DNA of 64,000 bases from Azospirillum thermophilum. Its GTDB lineage: Bacteria > Pseudomonadota > Alphaproteobacteria > Azospirillales > Azospirillaceae. Under the pieces are notes generated by a model, which ran no database searches, had not been told where the DNA came from, and was given only the letters and a program-made list of their open reading frames with translations. Positions within the stretch are counted from its first letter, which is position 1, and the number at the start of each line of letters is the position of its first letter. Location: NCBI RefSeq assembly GCF_003130795.1, contig NZ_CP029359.1:62001-126000 (forward strand), given 5' to 3'. Both the position numbers and the translations under genes were made by a program. Positions 24,264 through 31,962 of the stretch are shown piece by piece.

Positions 24264-26816
24264 TCATCCGGTCCCGTGCAGCGGGCGGGACTGCGCCAGA
24301 AGGCCGGCGACGGCGCGGCGCAGGGCGTCGGCGCCGATCGGCTTGTGGAGCAGCAGATAGTCGCCGCTCGCCGCCTCGCGCAGCCGGTCGGGCGCCGTGT
24401 CGCCGGTCAGCAGGGCGGCCGGGACGCGGGCGCCGTAGAGCTCGCGCACCTTGTGGATCACGTCGGTCCCCCGCTCGCCGGCGCGCAGGCGGAAGTCGGT
24501 CAGTACGGCGTCGATCGGCCGGTCGGCCTGGCGCAGCGCCTCCATCGCCTCCTCCACCCCGCCGGCCGGCACCACCTCGCAGCCCCATTCCTCCAGCATG
24601 GTGGTATAGCTGATCAGCAGCAGGGCCTCGTCGTCGACCGCCAGCACGCGCCCGGACAGCCGGCCCTGCACCGGGGCGGCGGCGGCCCGCGCCGGCTGCG
24701 GGACGGCGGCGGCCGGCATCTCGATCCAGAAGCGGGAGCCGCGGCCGGGAACCGAGGCCACGCCCAGCCGGTGGCCCAGCAACTCCGCCGTCCGCTTCAC
24801 GATGGACAGCCCGAGCCCGAGCCCGCGGTCGCGGTCGCGCTCCGGATTGCCGATCTGGACGAACTCCTCGAAGATCTCCTGCTGGCGGTCCTCCGGGATG
24901 CCGGGGCCGGTGTCGAGCACCTCGATGCGCAGCCGCCCCCGGCCGGCGCGGCAGCCCACCAGGACCGAGCCGCTCTCGGTATAGCGCAGGGCGTTTTCCA
25001 GCAGGTTGCGCAGGATGCGCTCGAACAGCACCGGGTCGGTGCGCCCGATGCGCCGGCAGGGCACCGTGCGCAGGCGGATGCCCTTGGCCTCCGCCCGGCG
25101 GACATACTCGCCGCACAGCCGTTCCAGGAGCGGGGCGATCTCCGCGTCCTCCAGGTTGGGGCGGACCTGCCCGGCCTCCAGCCGGCCGACGTCCAGCAGG
25201 CTGGTCAGCAGGCCGGACAGCGCGTCCAGCGACTGCTGCATCGGCTTGACCAGCCGGTACTCGTCGGGCCGGTCGCGCAGCCGGTCGGCCAGCAGGTCGA
25301 TGAACAGGGTCAGGCTCTGCACCGGCTGGCGCAGGTCGTGGCTGGCCGAGGCGAGGAAGCGGGTCTTGGCCCGGCTGGCCGCCTCGGCCGCCGCCCGCGC
25401 CCGCTCCGTCGCCTGTTCGGCCTGCCGGCGCTCGGTGACGTCGGTGCTGACGCCGACGACGCCGATCACCATCCCGCGGCTGTCGGTCAGGGGCGCCTTG
25501 GTGCTCTGGTAGATCCGCTCCGCCCCGGCGACCGCGAAGAACTCCTCGAAGCGCCGGATGACGTTGCCGGCGACCACCTCGCGGTCGTTGGCGATGTAGC
25601 GGTCGGCCCGCTCCGCCGGGAACAGCTCGCGGTCGGTCAGCCCGATGCACGCCTCCGGCGGGCGGCCGATCAGCCGGCTGACGGCCTGGCTGACCACGAT
25701 GTAGCGGCCGTCCAGATCCTTGGCGTAGATCAGCTCCTCGGTCGACTGCAGAACCGCCCGCAGCAGGGCCTCGCGCTGCCGCAGGGCCTGTTCGGCGGTG
25801 ATGCGGTCGTGGATGTCGGTGTTGCTGCCGATCCAGCCGGCGAGCCGCCCCGCCTCGTCATGCAGCGGCTGGGCGCGCACCCGCTGCCACAGCCAGGCCC
25901 CGTCGTGCCGGCGCGTCCGCTGGTCGATCTCGTAGGGCCGGCCGCCGGCGACCGCCGCCTCCCAGCCCCGCACCACCCTGGCGCGGTCGTCGGGATGGAC
26001 GATGGACGCCCAGGCATCGGCGGCTCCCAGGATGTGCGGCGGCTCCAGGCCGGTGAAGGCGGCGAACTGCGGGCTGACATAGTCGATCCGCCCGTCGACC
26101 GCCGCCGTCCACACCAGGTTCGGCGTCGCCTCCAGCAGGGTGCGCCAGCGTTCCTGCTCGGTCCGGATCCGGCCCTCCAGGGTGCGCTGCTGCAGCCGCA
26201 GCCGCCGGGTCTGCCGCAGCATGACCAGCGCGCTGATCCCGAACAGCCCGGTCAGCACCAGGGCCGCCGCCGCGACCGCCTGCATCTCGGCCCGGCGATC
26301 CTCCGCCATCCGCTGGGCATAGGCCTGCAGCCCGGCGATCTCGCCGCGCAGTTCGTCCATGGCGGCCTTGCCGCCGATGAAGATCTCGGGCGACTGGATG
26401 GTCCCGGTCGCCCGCCGGTCGTCGATGATCCTCTGGGTGTAGGCGAGCTTGCGCCCGACCAGGTCGCGGATGTGGCGGGAGGCGGTGATCAGCTCCGCCT
26501 GGTCCCCCGCCATCGCGTCCAGCTCGTCGAGCTGCCCGCCGATCTGCGACAGGGCGGCCTGATAGGGCTCCAGGAATTCCTCCCGCCCGGTGATGACGAA
26601 GCCGCGCTCGCCGGTCTCGGCATCCTTCATGACGGACAGCACCGCCTCGCCGCGGTCGGCGACGGCCATCACCGCATCGGCCTCCGCCCGCTTCTCGGTG
26701 AAGTAAACGGCCCCGATCAGCGCCGTAACGAGCATCAGCATGACGAGTGCCGGCCCCATAAGGCGGAATAATCCCGCCTCTCCACCTGCATCCACCGCCG
26801 GCTTCTTCGTCTTCAT
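24264..26816 (-). CDS. Hybrid sensor histidine kinase (CHASE3-PAS-PAS-HisKA-HATPase-REC)
   Basis: An 850-residue membrane sensor. Residues 18-40 and 183-202 are membrane segments enclosing a CHASE3-like periplasmic domain (MKDAETGERGFVITG). Two PAS domains follow (about 225-345 and 350-465), then a short coiled coil and HisKA with ASHDLRQP (phospho-acceptor H493). The HATPase has N604/N608, LDTGPGIPED and GLGLGLSIVKR. A C-terminal receiver domain has VDDE (726-729) and phospho-acceptor D774. The REC domain makes it a phosphorelay-type hybrid kinase or a self-modulated kinase; no separate response regulator is adjacent. It ends 110 bp upstream of the branched-sugar operon on the same strand, so co-regulation is possible but not shown. 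Confidence 0.92.
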   Translation of the reverse strand: MKTKKPAVDAGGEAGLFRLMGPALVMLMLVTALIGAVYFTEKRAEADAVMAVADRGEAVLSVMKDAETGERGFVITGREEFLEPYQAALSQIGGQLDELDAMAGDQAELITASRHIRDLVGRKLAYTQRIIDDRRATGTIQSPEIFIGGKAAMDELRGEIAGLQAYAQRMAEDRRAEMQAVAAAALVLTGLFGISALVMLRQTRRLRLQQRTLEGRIRTEQERWRTLLEATPNLVWTAAVDGRIDYVSPQFAAFTGLEPPHILGAADAWASIVHPDDRARVVRGWEAAVAGGRPYEIDQRTRRHDGAWLWQRVRAQPLHDEAGRLAGWIGSNTDIHDRITAEQALRQREALLRAVLQSTEELIYAKDLDGRYIVVSQAVSRLIGRPPEACIGLTDRELFPAERADRYIANDREVVAGNVIRRFEEFFAVAGAERIYQSTKAPLTDSRGMVIGVVGVSTDVTERRQAEQATERARAAAEAASRAKTRFLASASHDLRQPVQSLTLFIDLLADRLRDRPDEYRLVKPMQQSLDALSGLLTSLLDVGRLEAGQVRPNLEDAEIAPLLERLCGEYVRRAEAKGIRLRTVPCRRIGRTDPVLFERILRNLLENALRYTESGSVLVGCRAGRGRLRIEVLDTGPGIPEDRQQEIFEEFVQIGNPERDRDRGLGLGLSIVKRTAELLGHRLGVASVPGRGSRFWIEMPAAAVPQPARAAAAPVQGRLSGRVLAVDDEALLLISYTTMLEEWGCEVVPAGGVEEAMEALRQADRPIDAVLTDFRLRAGERGTDVIHKVRELYGARVPAALLTGDTAPDRLREAASGDYLLLHKPIGADALRRAVAGLLAQSRPLHGTG

Positions 26817-27014
26817 GTGCCGTGCCTTCCAGGCTTTTCACGAGACTGTTCCGTGACTTCAGAAGCTTGTACTTGGCAGCAATCCCTCCGTCACTCGCTG
26901 CAGCTTCCAGGTCTGCAATACTCCGTTGGTCAGTCGGAATGCCTTGAGCCTGATCAAACAAGACAAAGATAGGTAGAATGCGGACGGCGCTCCGCCAGCA
27001 TGGCCTGTCCTGCG

Positions 27015-27053
27015 CCCATCACGCCGGCCCGTCACGCCGACCCATCACGCTGG
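27015..27053. repeat. Three tandem 13-bp repeats
   Basis: CCCATCACGCCGG (27015-27027), CCCGTCACGCCGA (27028-27040) and CCCATCACGCTGG (27041-27053) are head-to-tail copies with one to three differences between pairs. They lie between the Nudix gene stop (27080) and the histidine kinase start (26816), about 200 bp upstream of the kinase. Confidence 0.7.
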
Positions 27054-27079
27054 AAAGCCGGACCGGCGGCCCCGCGGCA

Positions 27080-27670
27080 TCAGCCGCCCGGCCGGGCCTG
27101 CGCCGTGGCGAGCGCCCCGGCGATTTCCGGCTGCCAGACCATGGAGACGAGCGCGATCTGCGTCAGCAGGTTGATCTCGCCGCGGCCGATGGCGGCCATC
27201 ACCTCCTCGCGGGTGAGGAACAGGATCTCGGTGTCCTCCAGGTCGTCGGACACCGGCTCGGTCACCCGCCGGCAGCCGGTGGCGTGGAACATGTGCGACC
27301 ACGCCCCGCCCTGGTTGGCGTTGACCACATAGGCGCCGAGCGGCGTCCAGGACGCCGCCTCGAAGCCCGTCTCCTCCCGCAGTTCGCGTCGGGCGGCCTC
27401 CAGCGGGTCCTCGCCGGGATTCAGGTGGCCGCCGGGGAAGACCATCCCGACGCTGCGGGGTCCGTGGCGGTACTGGCGGTAGGTGATGATCCGCCCCTCC
27501 TGCGTCTCGGCGAAGATGCAGGCGAAGGACGGCATGTCGAGCTGGTAGTAATCCGGGATGCGGCGACCGTCGGGCAGCTCAACCGTCTCCACCCGGACCT
27601 TCAGGAAGGGTCCGCCGTCGAGAAGGTCGCGGCTGTCGAGCACGGTCCAGGGGGCATGGCGCGGCGGCAT
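27080..27670 (-). CDS. Nudix hydrolase
   Basis: A 196-residue Nudix protein. The complete Nudix box spans GGHLNPGEDPLEAARREL followed by REETGF (G-x5-E-x7-REUXEEXGU), preceded by ITYRQYRHGP and followed by a Glu-rich C-terminus. The layout resembles ADP-sugar or nucleoside-diphosphate-sugar pyrophosphatases, which would fit a sugar-nucleotide neighbourhood, but the substrate is not defined. The start at 27670 is where family similarity begins; the frame is open to 27838. Confidence 0.85.
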   Translation of the reverse strand: MPPRHAPWTVLDSRDLLDGGPFLKVRVETVELPDGRRIPDYYQLDMPSFACIFAETQEGRIITYRQYRHGPRSVGMVFPGGHLNPGEDPLEAARRELREETGFEAASWTPLGAYVVNANQGGAWSHMFHATGCRRVTEPVSDDLEDTEILFLTREEVMAAIGRGEINLLTQIALVSMVWQPEIAGALATAQARPGG

Positions 27671-27857
27671 GAGGGGAGTCTCCAGGAGGGCAGGGGCCGG
27701 ACGGCGGAGCCCTACCCGCTCCGCCCGTCCCGGCACAAGGGGGTTGCCGGCCGCGGCGCGCCCTTTACCCCGCAATCGTGGCAGGCGGGCAGAGGTCCGC
27801 CGCTCCGCCCCGTCCCCTTTGCAATAGCATTCAAGCAAGAAAGAAGTAAGAGACCCC

Positions 27858-27901
27858 CTCTAAAGAGGTAATCACCAATCCACGCCTCACCAAAAGGTGA
27901 T
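27858..27901. promoter_or_regulatory. Two small dyads in the Nudix / 72-aa protein intergenic region
   Basis: CCTCTAAAGAGG (27858-27869) is a 12-bp palindrome, and TCACC-AAAA-GGTGA (27888-27901) is a 5-bp stem with a 4-nt loop. Both lie in an AT-rich part of the 325-bp divergent gap 27671-27995, about 95-140 bp before the start of the 72-aa gene. They could be operator or leader structures. Nothing else is recognised in this gap. Confidence 0.3.
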
Positions 27902-27995
27902 CTTAACACCTCATTAACTGGCACGATGGCTCAATGTTGTCACCGAATACAGCCGATCCGGCGAAACAAAAAATACATCCCGAAAGGAATCGACC

Positions 27996-28214
27996 ATGAA
28001 GATCTCTGCCTTTTCGTCCGACATCTTCACCGCTGCCAACCTGCACCTGTCGGTGCTGGACGAATTCATTGCGATCGTCCAGTCGAAGCTGGCGGAAACG
28101 GTCAATCCTTTCGCCCGCGACAGCCTGAACGACCTGCTGGCCAACCTGACGGAACAGCGCGACAGCTACCTGATGCTGGCCGACAGCATCGCCCTGACCG
28201 CCCACGTGGCCTGA
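27996..28214 (+). CDS. Small acidic helical protein of unknown function
   Basis: A 72-residue protein with no recognised domain. It appears mostly helical with a heptad-like pattern (LDEFIAIVQSKLAETV, LNDLLANLTEQRDSYLML). AAGGAA lies 6-7 nt upstream of the ATG, and the gene is preceded by an AT-rich region, so it looks like a real monocistronic gene. It faces the convergent PhyH gene. I do not assign a function. Confidence 0.68.
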   Translation: MKISAFSSDIFTAANLHLSVLDEFIAIVQSKLAETVNPFARDSLNDLLANLTEQRDSYLMLADSIALTAHVA

Positions 28215-28377
28215 ACGACGCCCGGTCGCCGCCTGACCTGCGGGCAAATCCCGGCAGGGCGCCGCAAGACATCACGGCCCTGTCACAGGTCCTCGCCGAT
28301 CCCGGACCGTGGTGAAGGGCACGGGTCTTCGCAAAGGGCCGGACGCAGGGTCCCGGGGCGACGCCCCTCACGCCCCC

Positions 28378-29325
28378 TCACGCCGCGACATAGATCTGGT
28401 TCACGAACGGGTCGTAGCCGCCGGCATTGCGGTCCAGCACCGGCCGGCGCGGGGCGTGGGGCGTCCGGTTGATGTTGTACTGGGCGGTCAGCAGCAGGCG
28501 CCGCCCGCGGCGCGGCAGGGCGCCCTTGTGGACCCCATAGGTGTCGCCCATGAACCAGGTCCCGGCCGGCCCGGTCATCGTCACCTCGCCCGCCGTCCCG
28601 AAGGCGTTGCGCACCTCCTCGTCGGACAGGGCCCGGCCGGTGGAGAGCAGGGTGCTGCGTTGGCTGCCCTTGATGAAGACGTGCGGTCCGCCGTCCTCGT
28701 CCACGTCGGTCAGGTAGAAGAACAGCTTGAAGCCGCGCAGGCTGTCCAGGTCGCGGTGGTGGCGCTGCGTCCCCTTGGCGGCCGGCCGGTCGCCGAAGGA
28801 CCACCAGCAGCCGATGTTGTCGAGCAGCGGCTTGCAGCCGAGGAACAGCTCCGCCGTCTCCAGCACCAGCGGGTTGTTGAAGAGATCCAGCACATGGGGC
28901 GCCTTCAGGATCTGCTCGACGCCGAAATAGCCCATGTTGGACTCCGGGCTGGGCGGCGCGTCGGCCCGGAACCGGCCGAGATGCGGCCGGAACGGGTCGT
29001 GGCAGGGCGTCTCCTCGAAATAGCGGCGCAGGTCCGCGACGATGCCCGCGTCGATCGGCGGCATCGCCGGGGTGATCCCGTCGGTCTCCAGCATCCGGCA
29101 CCAGGCGCGTGCCTCCAGCGAGGGGGCGAAGCCGGGCGTGCGCGGGCGCCGCGCCGCGATCAGGGCGGCCAGCCGGTCGCGCAGCACCGGATCGGTGACG
29201 ATCGGCAGGATGTCGTAGATGGCGTAGCGCGGGTCCTGCCGGACCTTGCGGACATAGTCGCCGGGAGAGGCGATGCGCGTCCGCGCCCTGTCCCGGACAT
29301 CGTCGAGAAACGCCGTGATCCGCAT
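28378..29325 (-). CDS. PhyH-like Fe(II)/2-oxoglutarate dioxygenase (1)
   Basis: A 315-residue protein of the phytanoyl-CoA dioxygenase family. The iron ligands are seen as HRD (H190, D192) and the distal YGVHKG (H266), with a downstream RRLLLTAQY that can hold the 2-oxoglutarate arginine; YLTDVDEDGGPHVFIKGS is typical of the fold. The start at 29325 (MRITAFL) is chosen over the longer frame to 29397. It would hydroxylate a small molecule, sugar or lipid; the substrate is unknown. A perfect 14-bp dyad lies between it and the divergent sialidase-like gene. Confidence 0.82.
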   Translation of the reverse strand: MRITAFLDDVRDRARTRIASPGDYVRKVRQDPRYAIYDILPIVTDPVLRDRLAALIAARRPRTPGFAPSLEARAWCRMLETDGITPAMPPIDAGIVADLRRYFEETPCHDPFRPHLGRFRADAPPSPESNMGYFGVEQILKAPHVLDLFNNPLVLETAELFLGCKPLLDNIGCWWSFGDRPAAKGTQRHHRDLDSLRGFKLFFYLTDVDEDGGPHVFIKGSQRSTLLSTGRALSDEEVRNAFGTAGEVTMTGPAGTWFMGDTYGVHKGALPRRGRRLLLTAQYNINRTPHAPRRPVLDRNAGGYDPFVNQIYVAA

Positions 29326-29436
29326 CCTGCCCCGCTGATGCTCCGCGCCTGACGACCACGGCAAGCGACCCGTGGAAAGCGCACCAAAACCGGGCAAGAC
29401 TGTTCAGGATTGCAGGAGCCTTTGCAAGGCGCCACC

Positions 29437-29473
29437 GACCTTCTGCCCCAGGCCGGATCTGGGGCAGAAGGTC
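29437..29473. promoter_or_regulatory. Perfect 14-bp inverted repeat between divergent genes (candidate operator)
   Basis: GACCTTCTGCCCCA (29437-29450) and its exact complement TGGGGCAGAAGGTC (29460-29473) are separated by 9 bp. The site sits in the 205-bp gap between the divergent PhyH gene (start 29325) and the sialidase-like gene (start 29531). No T tract follows on either strand, so it is unlike a terminator; a binding site for a dimeric regulator or an RNA leader hairpin are the options. Confidence 0.6.
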
Positions 29474-29530
29474 GCGGCGCGGCCCGGCGGGGAAGGCCCG
29501 GCAACGGACGGAACGGGAGACGGATCGACG

Positions 29531-30715
29531 ATGGGGCGTTCGCGGATCGAGCACCGGGTCCTGTACCGGGACCCGCAATTCTATGCCTCCTTCCCGTCGG
29601 CGGCGACGCGGGCGGACGGGACGGTGCTGGTGGCCTTCCGCCGGGCGCGCGACCACCGCTGGCTGCGCGGCGCCGGCTGGAGCCGCAGCACGGCCGGCTT
29701 CAACCACATCGACCACCTCGATTCCCGCTCGCAGACGGTGCTGCTGACGCTCGGTCCCGACGGCGCCCCGCGGGAGGAGGAGCCGCTCGCCCTGCCGCCC
29801 GACCCGCAGGCGGCCGACCAGGACGCCAGCCTGCTGGTCCTGCGCGATGGGCGCATCCTGCTGGCCGGCTTCTGCTGGTATCCCGTCCCGGCGGAGGACG
29901 GGCAGGCCCTGCGGGAGCTCGGGCTCGGGCTGGCGGGCAGCCCGCTGAAGACCGGCGACCTCTATCTCTTCTGGGGCGGCTACACCCGCTACAGCGACGA
30001 CGGCGGGCGGAGCTGGTCGCCCCACCGCTTCCTGCCGCCCCTGCCGGGCCATCCCGACATCCTGCCCGGCCGGCGCCCCATGCATGCCGGCGCCGTGCGT
30101 GGCCGCGCGGTGGAGGCGCCGGACGGCACCCTGCTGCAGACCAGCTACACCCATCACCCGCAGACCGGCAGCTACGCCAGCCACCTCTACGCCTCGACCG
30201 ACCGGGGGGAGAGCTGGCAATACCGCTCGCTCATCGCCTTCGACCCCCGGGGCAAGGCCGGCTTCTGCGAGACGGCCCTGCATCTGACGCCTGGAGGCGC
30301 GCTTCTCGCCTTCCACCGCACCACCGGGCTGGGCGACCATCTGGCGACCTCCCGGTCCCACGACCTCGGCCACAGCTGGGAGGGCTGGGAGGTCCGCGAC
30401 ATGGTCGGCCATCCCTACGACGCCTGCCCGCTGCCCGACGGGCGGGTCCTGCTGTGCGGCGGCTACCGCCACGCCCCCTACGGCATCCGCGGCCGCCTCT
30501 GCGATCCGGACGGCCGGGCTCCCGGCATGACGGCCTTCGATATGGCGGCCTTCGACACGGCGGAGGAGATCGTCCTGCGCGCGGATGGGCCGGCCCCCGA
30601 CCTCGGCTATCCCTGGGCGACGCCGCTGCCCGACGGCCGGGTGCTGGTCGCCTACTACATCTGCGACGGCGCCGGCCTGCGCGGGATCGAGGCGAGCGTG
30701 CTGGCGCTCCGGTAG
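29531..30715 (+). CDS. Asp-box (BNR) sialidase-superfamily protein
   Basis: A 394-residue six-bladed beta-propeller candidate. Three Asp boxes (S-x-D-x-G-x-x-W) are present: SDDGGRSW, STDRGESW and SHDLGHSW. RADGTVLVAFRRARDH near the N-terminus could provide an Arg of the active-site cluster. There is no signal peptide, so it would act in the cytoplasm or be exported by an unknown route. Sialidases cleave terminal sialic acids, but many proteins of this fold have other or no activity. Nonulosonate genes at 47 and 58-64 kb make a link to such sugars conceivable. The start at 29531 follows a GGGAG-containing site. Confidence 0.78.
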   Translation: MGRSRIEHRVLYRDPQFYASFPSAATRADGTVLVAFRRARDHRWLRGAGWSRSTAGFNHIDHLDSRSQTVLLTLGPDGAPREEEPLALPPDPQAADQDASLLVLRDGRILLAGFCWYPVPAEDGQALRELGLGLAGSPLKTGDLYLFWGGYTRYSDDGGRSWSPHRFLPPLPGHPDILPGRRPMHAGAVRGRAVEAPDGTLLQTSYTHHPQTGSYASHLYASTDRGESWQYRSLIAFDPRGKAGFCETALHLTPGGALLAFHRTTGLGDHLATSRSHDLGHSWEGWEVRDMVGHPYDACPLPDGRVLLCGGYRHAPYGIRGRLCDPDGRAPGMTAFDMAAFDTAEEIVLRADGPAPDLGYPWATPLPDGRVLVAYYICDGAGLRGIEASVLALR

Positions 30716-30792
30716 GCGGCACGCGGTCGCAGCCACCGCCGTCTCCGGCGCCGCCCCTGGACCGTCTCCCCGCCCGCCGCTACCCTGCCGCC

Positions 30793-31935
30793 ATGCAGAC
30801 GCACCCGAACGCCCCGGACTTCCAGCCCCGCAAGGCGGTCCCCGGCATCCCGCCCGCCGCCTATCACGATCCGGCCCTGTTCCGCGCGGAGGAGGAGCGC
30901 ATCTTCCGCCGCTGCTGGATCTTCGCCGGCTTCACCGACGAGCTGTGCCGCCACAACGACTATGTGACCCGCAGGCTGGGCGGGGTCGACGTGGTGGTGC
31001 AGAATTTCGAAGGCGTGCTGCGCGGCTTCCGCAACGTCTGCACCCACCGCTTCGCCATCATCCAGACCGCCCCGCGCGGCAACGGCATGCTGCGCTGCTC
31101 CTACCATGGCTGGACCTTCGACCGCGACGGCGTGCCCTACGGCATTCCCGGCAACGAGGCCTGGTTCGGGCTGGACCGCGAGGCCCGCTGCGCCCGCGCC
31201 CTGACGCCGGTGGCGGTGGCGGCCTGCGGGCGCTTCGTCTTCGTCCGGGTGGCGGCGGAAGGACCGCCGCTCGACGACTGGCTCGGCCCCTGCGGCGATG
31301 TGCTGCGCCATGCCTCGGAGATCTTCCTGCGCCCCTTCGACGAGCGGGAGTTCGTCTGGCAGGCCAACTGGAAGATGGGGGTGGAGAGCGTCCTGGAGGT
31401 CTACCACGCCGACACCGTCCATCCGGCGACCTTCCGCAAGCTGGTGAAGGGCGACTGGCGCTGCGACTACGAAGGCGGAACCCACTCCCGCGGCGTCACC
31501 TCGATCTCGGACAAGAGCGCCCGCTGGTGGGACGGGGTGGCGGAACGGCTGGGCTTCCGGCCGAGTCCGCGCTTGCGCGAGTACGACCACCTGCACCTGT
31601 TCCCCAACCTGGAGATCGGCTTCACCCGCGGCACGGTGATGAGCGTCCAGACCTATGATCCGCTGGGCCCCGACCGCTGCGCGCTGCGGCTCCGGCTGTT
31701 CCTCGCCGACCCCGGCCCCGAGGGCGGCGGCAAGGGGGGCGAGGCGGCGCGGCGCGCCATCGAGGCGACCGCCCGCGAGCTCAACATCGCTCTGCTGCGC
31801 GAGGACCAGGAGGCTTCGGAATCCGCCTTCCGCGGCGCCGGCCAGTCGGACAGCCCCGCCCTGCTCGGCCTCAACGAGGAGCGCATCCAGCAGTTCCACG
31901 CGGTCTGGCGCTCCGCGATGGGAGATGCCGCCTGA
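30793..31935 (+). CDS. Rieske non-heme iron oxygenase, alpha subunit type
   Basis: A 380-residue oxygenase. The Rieske [2Fe-2S] centre is C83-T-H85 and C102-SY-H105 (CTHRFAIIQ, CSYHGWTFD). The mononuclear iron site is in the segment NWKMGVESVLEVYHADTVHP with two His. It follows the sialidase-like gene by 77 bp on the same strand. Such enzymes hydroxylate or demethylate aromatics, quaternary amines (CntA/choline type) and, in the CMAH relatives, CMP-sialic acid. No ferredoxin or reductase partner is adjacent. Substrate unknown. Confidence 0.85.
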   Translation: MQTHPNAPDFQPRKAVPGIPPAAYHDPALFRAEEERIFRRCWIFAGFTDELCRHNDYVTRRLGGVDVVVQNFEGVLRGFRNVCTHRFAIIQTAPRGNGMLRCSYHGWTFDRDGVPYGIPGNEAWFGLDREARCARALTPVAVAACGRFVFVRVAAEGPPLDDWLGPCGDVLRHASEIFLRPFDEREFVWQANWKMGVESVLEVYHADTVHPATFRKLVKGDWRCDYEGGTHSRGVTSISDKSARWWDGVAERLGFRPSPRLREYDHLHLFPNLEIGFTRGTVMSVQTYDPLGPDRCALRLRLFLADPGPEGGGKGGEAARRAIEATARELNIALLREDQEASESAFRGAGQSDSPALLGLNEERIQQFHAVWRSAMGDAA

Positions 31936-31962
31936 TCGCCGGCCACCCGATCGCCGGATGCC

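Noticed and set aside
24276..26771. 831-codon + strand frame opposite the histidine kinase
   Set aside because: Shadow of the kinase gene, which shows every expected motif on the - strand.
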